Source of the DNA: Elephas maximus indicus
Taxonomy: Eukaryota; Chordata; Mammalia; Proboscidea; Elephantidae
NCBI RefSeq assembly: GCF_024166365.1
Contig: NC_064827.1
Location: 47,892,635-47,956,634, forward strand
Direction: 5' to 3'
DNA length: 64,000 nucleotides
Shown here piece by piece: positions 47,801 through 59,800 of the stretch. The notes beneath the pieces are model-generated. The model had not been told where the DNA came from and made no database searches. It worked only from the letters and a program-made list of their open reading frames with translations. The translations under genes and the position numbers were made by a program. The stretch's first letter is position 1. The number at the start of each line of letters is the position of its first letter.

Positions 47801-50800
47801 TGATAAATCCATACCATGAAACTGAACAATTAAAAAGGAACAAACTATTGCTACATGCTTGGATAGGTCTCAAGGACATCATGCTTAGTGAAAAAAAGCC
47901 AGTCTCAGAAGGTTGCATACTGTATTATTCTGTTTGTATAACATTTTTGAAATGATAGGATTATAGAGATGGAGAAGAGCTTAGTGATTGTCAGGGGCTA
48001 GGGAGGGGAAAGGAGGGAGGTGGGTGTGGCTGTAAAGGGTAGCATGAGGGATCCTTGTGGTGATGGCACAGTTCTGTATCTTGACTGGGTGGTAGTTGCA
48101 CGAGTCTGCACATACGTTAAACCTGCATAGAACTAAATATACACACACAAACGAGTACATGTAAAACTGGTGAAATCTGAATAAGATGAGTGGAGTGTAA
48201 CAGTGTCATTCCCATTGTGATTATTGTACTATAGTTTTGCAAGATTTTACCATTGGGGGAAACTCGGTGAAGGGTACTTGGGATTTCTCTGTATTTTTTC
48301 TTATAACTGGATGTGAATCTACAATCTTCTCAAAATAAAAAGTTTAAAAATTTTAAGAAAACAAGAAATTTCTCAGTTTTAATTTCTAAGTAAATATTAA
48401 TAGCTATAAGCCACATAAACAAAAGCTCTTTAGAGTCATCGATAATTTATGAGCGTAAGGTGTCCTGAGACCAAAAGGTTTGATAATCCTTGCTGTACGG
48501 CGCACACCCTGCTATATGGCACACACCTCTGCTCTCTGGTGCATACCTCTGCTGTATGGTCCAGTGGTTAGTACACTCAGAGCCAGATTTTGAATTTGAG
48601 TAGACTCTGGTGTGACCATTTGGAGGTTATTTAACCTCTATGTATGTCAGTTATAAAATGGGACTAATATTAGAACACCCTCTCATTGGGTTGCTGTGAG
48701 CATTAAATGTGATCATTCACATAAAGCATAGCACATAGTGCTCAGCAAATGTACTGTTTTAGAAAGCGAGCCAGGCTGAGGGTCGGGACATCTGGGTTCT
48801 TGCCCTGGCTCTGCTGTTAACTCTCAGTGTGACCTTGGCGAGTCCTCTCCCTGCTCTGGGCCTCTGGTTCCTCTTTTGTGGAACAAGCTGCTGTCTGAGA
48901 GCTCTCCCAGGTCTGACTTTGGAGTTAGCCTAGAACCAGAGGCATCATCAAGGGACTTACACCTGGAACGAGGACCCCTTTTCTGGCCCAGGCCACGTGT
49001 TTCTAGGCACCTGAGCTCCCCAGATTTGGACTCTACAGGAGAATGGGCATCCTCCTTGCATCTGTGAGACTGCCTAGGGAGTCACTTCTTTGGGTTGTTC
49101 CTTCCCAGATGGTTTCAGGTTGAGAACTAGGAGCAGTTGGGAGATAAAGAGGAGGTATCTGGGTGTTTGGTAGATGGAGGCTGCCTCTATACCTGTATCC
49201 CTTTCTTGGTTTCTTTTCCCTCTAACTCCCCAGGAAGCCTGTTTGGTGATAAGAACATAAGCTTGAGCCCCACTGAGTTCAGTCCTGCTGCTGGCACTTA
49301 CTTTGTGGGCTTGGGCTCTGCACGTAACCTCTTTGAGCCTCATTTGGCTCATCTGCAAAAATGGGGTAATAAAAGTGCCCACCCTATAGGGCTGTGGCGA
49401 GGATTAAAGGAGATAAGCTGTGGGGTGCAAGGAAGTATAAGGTCAGTATCCACCAAATGATGGCTATGGACATTACTTATAACCTTTTTCTGCTTCAAAT
49501 CATTTGGGCAGGCAGGCTCCCCTGTTCTAGGGATGCCATTTGTTGCCAGCTCGTCTCCTGACTGACCTGGGGCATAGGCAGCGAGGGGAAGAAGTATTCT
49601 TTATATGGAAGCTAGTTGCTCCTCGAGTTGATTCTGGCTCATTGTGAGCCAACGTGTTTCACAGTAGAACTGTGCTCCATAGGGTTTTCAGTGCTGTGAT
49701 CTTTTGGATGTAAATCGCCAGACCTTTCTTCCAAGGCACCTCTGGGTAGATTCAAACTGCAAACTTTTCAGTTAGTAGCCTTGTAGTTAACCATTCGCGC
49801 CACCCAGAGACTCTTGGAAAATGCTTTTTTTTTTTTTAATTGTGCTTTAGATGAAGCTTTACAGAACAAACTAGTTTCTCATTAACCCAACATGTCAACA
49901 TTCTCCCTTCTCAACCTTAGGTTCCCTATTACCAGCTTTCCTGTCCTCTCCTGCCTTCTAGTCCTTTCCCCAGGGCTGGTACGCCTCTTTAGTCTTATTT
50001 TATTTTATGGGCCTGTCCAGTCTTGGGCTGAAGGCTGAACCTTAGGAGTGACTTCATTACTGACCTGATAGGGTATCCAGACGCCATACTCTCAGGGTTT
50101 CTCCAGCTCTGTCCGGAACCCTCTATTGTGATCCCTGTCAGAGCAGTCAGTGGTGGTAGCCAGGCACCATCCAGTTGTACTGGGCTCAGTCTGGTGGAGA
50201 CCGTGGTAATTGTAGTCCATTAGTCGTTTGGACTAATCTTCCCCCTTGTATCTTTAGTTTTCTTCATTCTTCCTTGCTCCCGAAGGGATGAGACCAGTGG
50301 AGTATCCTAGATGGCTGCTCACAGGCTTTTAAGACCCCAGATGCTACTCACCACAGTAGAATGTTGAACATTTTCTTCATAAACTGTGTTATACCAATTG
50401 AGCTAGATGTTCCCTGAGGCCACAGTCCCACAGCCCTCAGCCCAGCCATTCGGTCACTCAGGGAGTTTGAGTGTATCATCTATGGAGCTTCCATGACCTT
50501 GCCTTGTACAAGTTGTGCTTGCTTTCCCAGTATTGTGTACTGTCTTACCCTTCACCAAAGTTACCACTTATCTATTGTCTGTTTAGTGTTTTGGAAAATG
50601 CATTCTTAACTGTCCTTACAAAAAGAGTTAATTTACTTTGTCAGCCAGTTCCCTTTGCTGAACCAGCATTTCCTGTCTACCTGGCTGTTGGAGTGGGTTA
50701 GGTCTTTGTTCCGGGTGCAGGTGGCTCTGAGTGTTTACCAATCCAAACTTCCTTATAGACAGTAGACATTTATTGAGGGCCAGTTTTCTCCACTCTGTAT

Positions 50801-53800
50801 GCTCTTCTAGGGTGTTCACCGTGTGCTGAGGAAAGATTAAGGTGTGACAGGATCTTATGAAGGCCAAGAAAACTCTGAGGCAGACACCTGGCTAAAAGCT
50901 GCACAGAAGCACAGAGAACTTAGCTGCAGTGAGTAGAATGCCTTTGGTCTAAATGAAGCATTCTGCTGAGAAAGCAAAGGAGGCTGTGACTGTAGAGGTG
51001 GCCTCTGAATGACATGCTTCCCTTAACACAAATGGCCCATCCAGGCGCCTGCCTCTGCAAAGCCCTTTCTTTCCTCTTCCCTTCCCCTGTTATCCTCACC
51101 AACAGGGCTCCTGACTCTCCACTCTGACAGGACCATGGCCTGAGGGCAGGCCAAGTCCTGTTTTGGTGCCATGCTTCCTCACTCATTATTTCCTCACTCC
51201 GGGCAGCTCTTCAGCATCCCCTGTCCTCCCCAACTCACCAGCAAAGTCTTCTTTGTCCTTTCTTACACAATCCAAAAACTGAGGGGAGAGGAAGTGGCTT
51301 TAGAAAAACCCAAACTCCACCCCTCTGTTTTCTGTTACCCTCAGACGGGCAGTTCCCAGATTCTCACAGGACACAATATGGAAAAGGTACACATTGTCCT
51401 CATCGATTAATTGATTTAGAATCAGTAAAGTTCCCCACGCCCTTAGTAAGTAAAAGTCTTGAGTCGAGTAAGTTTGGGGAAACACTGAGTTAAAGATGTT
51501 AAACAAATTTATTTACTGGTGCCCTCTAAGAGGGAGCTATGGCAATGCAGTGTTTCACCCAAATGAGTTTGTTGGTGGGACCCTTTTCTGTCTGTTTAAC
51601 CCAGTTTGGTGCCCAAGGAGGGTCATACTTAGCTGAGTTCCTCTCAGACACTCCAGAAGGCTCCGTGCTGTGTGGTGGGAACAAGAGAGAAGTTGTGAAG
51701 TTGCCTTGCTGCATTGTACCCTCAGATGGAGAGGGAAGTGGACAGCAGAGTGGGCAGGGCTAGGGGAAGCCAAGGAGTCCAATGGAGACAGTCTCCTAAG
51801 CTCTCACCCTACCTGAGAAGGCCCTGGGGGCACAGTGATACCACCTTGGGATTGAAGGATAGAATCTTCTGGATTACTGAAATTGACATCCTTTACAGAT
51901 TAATCCAAAATGGCAGTTTTCTAAATGGCCAGTAGGTGGGGGTGGTTCCCCAGGAGAACTGCAAAATGGGGTGAGCGTTTCCTTTCCCATGCAGGAATTT
52001 GCCCTTTTTCTTCCCGCTTGAAAAGTACAGAATTCCACGCAGATTTTACAACCTCTATGGATAAGCATTTGTGAAATGCTTTTTCCTCATTTGGCCCCTC
52101 CTGGCCCCCTGCTCACTCTGCACCTCTCTTTATGAACTCATCCATCTGATCCTTGGGGGCGCTCATGGGCTGTCATCATGAGCCAGCTCATGGGCTGTCA
52201 TTATGAGCCACTCTCCCACAAGTTGAACATATTCAGTATAGGATTTTTTTCCTCTTTAAATAGAAAGCACTCTCTTCATCTTCCAGGTAGAGTGAGAAGG
52301 GTGGGAGAATTAGAATTTGTTCAGTGTTGTCAGTGGCCCTCAAGTCAATTCTTTTTTTTTTGAACATTTAGGGGAAAGTTTACACAGAAAATTAGTTTCC
52401 CGTTCAACGATTCATACACAGTTTGTTCCATCACTTTGGTTTCTGTCCCCGGAATGTATCAGCACTCTCTCCAGTTCCACCCTGCCTTCCCCATTTCCAT
52501 TCCTCCAGTTTCTCTGCCCCTTCTTGCCTTCTCTTTATTTTTGGGCAGATGTTGCCCATTTGGTCTTGTATAGTTGCCCTCAAGTCAATTCTGACTTGGC
52601 GACCCCATGTGTTTCAGAGTAGAACTGCTCCATAGGGTTTTCAAGGCTGTGACCTTTTGGAAGCAGATCACCAGGCCTGTTTTTCAGGGCACTGCTGGGT
52701 GGGTTCAGACTGCCATCCTTTCAGCTGGTAGTCAAGTGCTTAACCATTCACACCACCCAGGGATTCCTGTTTTGTTAATATACTAAAAACCAATGTTTTT
52801 CAGTTCCATCTTAAGGCTGGTTAACAGTGTGAGAGACAAATAAGGAGGAGAGGATGAGATAGTAAGAAAAGCAGAAAACTATGGAAAGGAAAAGAGAAGA
52901 GGAAGAAATAAGCAGAGAGGAAGAGGTAAGAACTGCAGCGAAGGTTTAGCACAATTGGAGGTGAGTGGCACTCGGGCCACACCGGACAGGGTCTCTTGGA
53001 CCGCGAGGTTGTGCGCTGCCTTAGAACTGTTCACTGGCTGGTCCAGGGCTTTCCAGCCACTCTGACCCTTCTGTTTTTTTTTAGAGGATTTGCATATGAG
53101 GAAAGTTTTCTCCAAGTGCAGCCATAGTGATGGGAGCAGCTTCTGACCAGAGGGGAAGATAGACTGAAGCTCTGGCAGCCACTGGTTGAGTTAAAGAGCC
53201 TGGCGGCAGAGTGACCTTCTCATACTGGCCCTCACCGCCTCGTGTCCTGTGATTTGTGTGCATGGTAACCTAGCTCCTTGCTACCCTGAGTCGGAGTCAC
53301 TAACCAATAGTGTCGGCATCACCTGGGAGTTTATTAGAAACGCAGGCTCTCAGGCCTCCACCCTGAGAGAATTTGCATTTCATTTCCATGAGGGAGATTC
53401 TTGTGCACATATTAAAGTTGGAGAAGGACCAGCCTAGAGCATTGAGTCTTCCAAACGTATTTCTGAATCTGAGGCAGCATTTCAGGCTAGAACTTAGATT
53501 TTTTGGAAACAATCAGGGACATTGATTCTTCCCCCGTCTTTCCATCTTTTATTTAAAAAAAAAAGAACTTTTTTGGATTCTTGTAACTTGACAGCTAGCC
53601 GAGATTTTAGTATTCTCAGCTGTGGTGCCCTGCTTCCTTCAGCACGTGTTTGCTGACGATTATGAATTCCCTAAGTCTTACTGGTGAATCCCAGAGAACG
53701 ACGTTTAAGCGTTCTTGATAGGTAACTCAAGCAACGATGTGTTGTGTCAAAAACAATGACTAGGTTCCATTTTCTGTGGACAGTGTGGTTTGAGGTCTGA

Positions 53801-56800
53801 GAGCCTGCTGACTATGGATCAGACTGTGTCACGGCTGGGCCGTAAAATGCCCCATTTTTTTCCACTTTTGGCAAGAATTGAAATGGCCTCTTTTCCTGGC
53901 TATTTGGCCCTGAGTAAAGGGTAGGGCCTCTGAGGGATGTTCACTTTCTCGTTGCCTGGTTTTCTGGGCCAGGGTTAGGTCATAATGCTTTCATGTTTGT
54001 TCACTGGGCTTTGGGCCCCCGGGGGAAGGAAGGGTCTGGCCAGGCATCTGGTAGCCTGCGCTGGTCAGCACTAAGTGTTTGTTGGACAGATGGATGGGTA
54101 GATGTGAAGGAAGGAAAGTTCTAATTTGAATGGAAATGACTGATAACAAATCTTTGCCTGCTTTCAAGTTGTTGAGACAGTCTCTCTGGACTGGGTAGGA
54201 GGAGGAGTTTTTTTATTTGCCTATTACTCCTTTTCTGTCAAGAGGACAGTGTCTGTGAACAACAGTGAAAAGGAGCTCCTTCTCGATCTTTGTAGATGGC
54301 AGTTGAGTTCCTGCATGAACTGAATGTTCCATTTTTCAAAGTTGGATCTGGAGACACTAACAATTTTCCTTACCTGGAAAAGACTGCCAAAAAAGGTGAG
54401 TGAGTGTTTCATTTTTGTCATAAAATCTGAGGGAGTCGGATTTTATTTTTACTTCTCTGGTGGCGACCGCCTTTGAGGTAGATCTCACAAAGACAGACTT
54501 TAAAACCCCATTGCCGTTGAGTAGATTCAGACTCATAGTGACCTTGTAGGACAGAGTAGAACTGCCCCTGTAGGGTTTCCAAGGAGTGGCTGGTGGTTCA
54601 AACTGCAGACCTTTTGGTTAGCAGCCAAACACTTAACCACTGTGCCACCAGGGCCAGAACCTCTTTTAAATCAACAAAATGCTTCCGCTTTTTTCAAGTG
54701 CCAACTTGAAAGGAACGAAACCAAGGAAAGGACAGTATCTTACAAAACTTCTTAAAGGGAGCTCTGACTTTGTGAAATATTCTGTATATGTAATACCCAA
54801 TGTCTGGACAGGACATTACAGTTTGTAAAGTGGTTTTACAACATGAATGATCTCATTTGATCCTCATAACAACTGTGGGACTGAAGCTGTTCAGGTCTTA
54901 TTATTACTATGCTTTATACTTACTTCATAGAAGAGGCACCTGAGAGCCAGAGGACAGTGCTCTGCCCTGGGCAGCTACGAAGTGGCAGATCTGGGCCTCT
55001 CACTCACTCACACCCTTGAATCTGGGGTCAGCGGTCACCCTTCCATATTGTATAACCTCTAAATCAGATAAGATACTCATCTTTCTCTTAGGAGTCTGAA
55101 ATTCCTCTGCCTCCGTAATTCAGTTCATATGGAGGGGAAACCCATCCAGCTCATCTCTGTTCCCCCATGGCGGCTGGCACAGCGTTCAAGAGATGCTTGT
55201 GGAGTTCCTTTGAACGATGATACAAATAGTTGGGACATATTTCAGTAAGAGTCAAGCCCTTCAAATGAACGTGATGGTGTTGGTCTTGCGCTACTCAGGT
55301 CGGCCAATGGTGATCTCCAGTGGGATGCAGTCAATGGACACCATGAAGCAGGTCTACCAGATTGTGAAACCTATCAACCCCAACTTCTGCTTCCTCCAGT
55401 GCACCAGCGCGTACCCACTCGAGCCTGAGGATGTCAATCTGCGGGTCATCTCGGTGAGCAGGTGTGGGGGGGGTGAGGATTGTTATCTGACTGGGCGCAG
55501 CAAATCGACTTTTTCTTGGGCTATTTATTGTGAGGAAGACATAGCCGTTTTTAGAGGAAGACGTAGCCATTTTTAGAACCAAAATTCTAAACGACCATGA
55601 CAGACTTCGTCAGTTGACCATGTTTCCTATGGCTGCTGTAATGGAATACCACAAACAGTGTGGCTTAAAAGAACAGAAATTTATTGTCTAACAGTTCTGG
55701 AGGCTAGGAGTCCAATGCAGGGTATCGGTCATGTAGATTCCTTCTGATGGCTCTGAGAGAGGAACTGTTCCATGCTTCTCTCCTCGCTCTGGTAGCTCCA
55801 GGTCCTTGGCTTATAGTTGCAGTATCACATGGCACCCTTCCTCTGTCCCCCTGTCTCTGTGTATCTTCTTTTTTATAGATACTGGTCATATAGGATTAGG
55901 ACCCATCCGACTCCAGCAGGACCTCATGTTTACCTCACCGCTAAACATCTTCAAAGACTCTATTTCCCCACAGGGTCACCTTCACTGGTACAGGTGTTAG
56001 GACTTCCACATAACTTTTTAGGGGGGACACATTTCAATGTCTAACAACAGTCTTGCTATTTCAGAATCAAGTAAGAACTAACTGTGCAGTTAAGGAAGCA
56101 GGTACATTCTAAAGAGGGTGACTACAAATTGAATTATTTAAAGCCAATCTTAATTTCTCCCATAATGAAATTTAAGGTGGAGTCCTCATAATTATCTTTC
56201 TGTGCATTTTCTTTACCATGTGTTCTGGCCATTAGAGGTCTGTCTGCTGTGGTTTGCTGGCTCATATCCTTTCTTAGTGCTTGTTTGCCTTTTTTTCATA
56301 TTGAGTTGTAGGAGACCTTCTTGGAGCTTCTAGCTTTGTCTGCTATATGTTATGTGCTGGTCCTGTTACTTTCTACCTGTAATTCTGAGCATCCCTGAGG
56401 CTCAGATTGGTTACAGTTACAGCCTTGAGGGAGCTTTCTCTCTCCCAGGATTTTCCCGTTTACTCCATCATTTTACAGATGGTGAAGGCCAGTCCCAACG
56501 GGGAAGAGACTTAACTTGCTCAAGATCCCTCAGCAAGTTAGCAAAGCTGGGACTAGAACCTGGGCTATGTCCTCCTAATCCTTTGTCTCTTATTGTCTTC
56601 TGGCCAACTCCATTATTTCTTCCCAGTGGTACCTCAAATGTAACTTAATTAGGAAAAAGATACATATTTATATATAAAACCAAAAAAACCCAAACCCATT
56701 GCCATCGAGTAGATTCTGACTCATGGCGACCCTATAGGACAGAGTAGAACTGCCCCATGGGGTTTCCAGGGCTGTAATCTTTATGGAAGCAGACTGCCAC

Positions 56801-59800
56801 ATCTTTCTCCCATGATGCAGTTGGTGGTTTTAAACTGCTGACCTTTTGGTCAGCAGCTGAACACTTAACTACTGTGCCACCAGAGCTCCTGTATATTTGT
56901 ACATACGCACTTGTATGTATATATATGTAATTATCATGAAAAATAGTAACAGTAATGGAATTCTAAATTTTGAAAAAAAATACATGTATATATACACACT
57001 TACAATGCTGTTATTTATAATAAATGAGTTTTCCTTTTATACTTCCTTCTCAGGAGCACAGTGTTTGACGTTCTGTTTTTTTTCCATGATAATGTATGTT
57101 TTTTTTTCATTTTTTTTTACACGTTGCTACACAGACTTCATATTTCACTGAAAAAAAAATTAACCTTTGTGGAAACAGACTTTGTTATCTTTTTACCTAA
57201 AATTTTTTGGTCCCTCCCAGTCCTGATATTCTTCTCTCTACTTCTATCTCATCTCTAAATCATGTTATTTTTTAATTTAAACATGTTATTTTTAAAACAA
57301 TTCTGAAATATGTAACGTGTAAGTGAACATCCCATCACCCCACCCCTCAGAGGTGACCATAATTAATTTAGTATATGTGATGTCAGATTTTTTTTCCTTT
57401 TCAGTATCTCATAGTCCCCCTTTCCCTTCCCTCCCCATCTAAGGTGTAGTCATATCCTCTCTCTTGATGCCAGTACGTGGTGAGAGTTATTTTGCAAGCC
57501 CATTAGCCCAACCGTTAATGTTACTATAAAATTTTTGCAAGATAATTACATATATACATTTTTTTCCCTAATTAAGTATATTTTAGGTGCCACCGAGAGG
57601 AACTGATGGAGTTGGACTGCAGACAATGAGAGACAAAGGGCTAGGAGGACGTGGCCCAGGGTCTGGCCCCAGTGTGAATTCCCTGACCCAGCAACCTGCA
57701 CTCTTGTCCGTCATACACCTTATGCCTGGTTTTCAAGGCCTTTGCCACCCAGCTGTCCTACTCTCTTATCAAACCCCGTCCAAATCTTTCTTCTGTACTC
57801 AAGCCTTCTGGCCACCCTCACTGACAAGACTCACTTGACATAGAATGTCTTTTGTTGCATTCAGTGAATTATGGATAACTGATTAACTATTTAGCATTTC
57901 CACCAAAGGGTTGTTTTGAGATTGGGCTCTGTGTATTATTGATGATAATATCTGTGCATATAGCACACTTCCTTTCAGCAACTCAGGCTAATTCAACTTG
58001 ACAGATGCTTTTTGAATGAGTCTGGGCATGTGGATTTAGTTCTGTTATTCACAGTATAAAACATTCTTAAAGTGCATTCTTAATGATACAATAGCTTTTT
58101 TTTTTAACAGCATTTGCAGTGTGCTAAGTTTACTGGGAAGTGCTTTTCATGCATTTACAGCCACTAGACAGGCAGTATTACTACCCCAGGAAACAGAGCT
58201 CAGAGAGCATCAGTGTCTCACACATAGTTGCACAGCTAGTGAGCGGCTCACCTGGGACTCAAACCCAGATCTGCCTCACTCCGGAGCGTCTGCATGAAGC
58301 ACCATGATAGTTGACCTTTTCCTTTTTTTTCTTTTTCTATTTTAAAGGAATATCAGAAGCTCTTTCCTGACATTCCCATAGGGTATTCTGGGCATGAAAC
58401 AGGCATAGCGATATCTGTGGCTGCGGTGGCTCTGGGGGCCAAGGTGTTAGAACGTCACATAACTTTGGACAAGACTTGGAAGGGGAGTGATCACTCGGCC
58501 TCACTGGAGCCTGGAGAGCTGGCTGAGCTGGTGCAGTCTGTGCGCCTTGTGGAAAGGGCCCTGGGCTCCCCGACCAAGCAGCTGCTGTCCTGTGAGATGG
58601 CCTGCAACCAGAAGGTGGGTTCTGCCCGGCCCCACTGCTCTGAGAGGGGGCACAGTGGACTTACCTGAGAGGTAGGGGCAGCACCAACCCTACCTGAGCG
58701 CAGGCTGATGAGATGATAAAGGCATGTTGCTCCAGCCCCTCTGAGTTTCTTTGGGCTGGTATTAGCAGCAGGAGAAACTTTTTGCTTAAGGGGAATATTA
58801 GTACCTTCCCTGGCCCTTTAGGATGATGTTAGAATCTTCCAATAAGCTCTGAAGACTGTGGCCCCAGTACTCTTAGATTCCAGAAGATGTAAGTGTTGAA
58901 GGGGAGGTGGTGATATCCAGGGCTTTATGAGGCATTGGGGTGGGTTGAGTCTGGGGCCCTTTGGAGGAGGTAAGCCCTGAGAAACATTCAGACAGATGGG
59001 TTCCTTGAGGCACCGGGAGAAGGGCTTGTGATGCATCAGGCATTCCCTAAGTGGGGAGGCTCTGGGGTGGCTGGGAGCAGCAGGTCACCACAGTAGGTGG
59101 GTGGGTGATGACGCAAATGTTCTGAGTGGTAGTCTGGCCTGCGCAGCACTGACCTTCAGACAGCGCAGGTGATGAGCCTGGGGAACTCTGCCTGGCATGT
59201 CATCCACTTGGATGCCATGGCCTAACCTGTCTTGGCCTCTGAGTAATAGAGCCAGGCGTCCTGGAGCAGCCAGACATGCAGACACTCCTAATGTGCTGCA
59301 TGTTCTCAGGTCGAGACAAAGATCAAACACCAGGTGTACGTGGGGAATACTGTCATCTTGTATTCCTAATGGTGCCCAACCTGCTTCCTCCCAAATTAAA
59401 AAACTCGTACATGCCAAGAAATTAAAACAATAGTGAAAAGAAACAAAGTGTAGAGGTAAGGGAGAGAGAATAGAACAAGAAACTGGGAATGAGAGTTACA
59501 GGGATTGGGTACTTCATTTGGTGCTGAGCCTCCTGGATCTCTGAGCAAAAAGTGAAATACAGCAGTATGCTTATGTAATCTGATAATCATCAGTTGACAG
59601 ACATTTTTTCCTGGCACTAAATTCCAAGCAGAATTGATTCCTTAGGCCCTTCCACAGCATTTATGGAAAAGACATAGAAACTGTGGCCGTGAGCTTCAGG
59701 CGTCCTTCCACCTGCCTGTCCTGTCTGCACTGTCCTAGGAAGTTCCCTTTCCAAGCCTCTGAGGAACAGTCATATTCCACCATCTCTGAGTCCCCATATT

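Larger units (their letters stand above)
46103..54295 (+). other. NANS intron 2
   Basis: This is the largest NANS intron, 8.2 kb. It holds an inverted AfroSINE pair (46.8-47.1 kb), an L1 3' end with a nested antisense piece (47.37-48.35 kb), a degenerate 20-bp tandem repeat (48492-48567), and MIR copies. It also holds an AfroSINE next to a LINE 3' end (49.6-50.6 kb), a 25-bp palindromic tandem repeat (52161-52210), and an AfroSINE split by a LINE (52.33-52.77 kb). The stretches 50600-52150 and 52770-54290 show no named repeat or exon. Confidence 0.8.
55454..58347 (+). other. NANS intron 4
   Basis: The intron holds an antisense MaLR LTR (55619-56047), an antisense MIR piece (about 56465-56560), an AfroSINE (56677-56890), AT-rich DNA (56890-57300), an L2 fragment (about 57660-57850) and an antisense MIR (about 58120-58270). 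Confidence 0.8.

Noticed and set aside
55217-55576. An open frame starting upstream of NANS exon 4 and running beyond it.
   Set aside because: Only the middle part (55299-55453) matches NANS, bounded by good splice sites; the flanks are intron.
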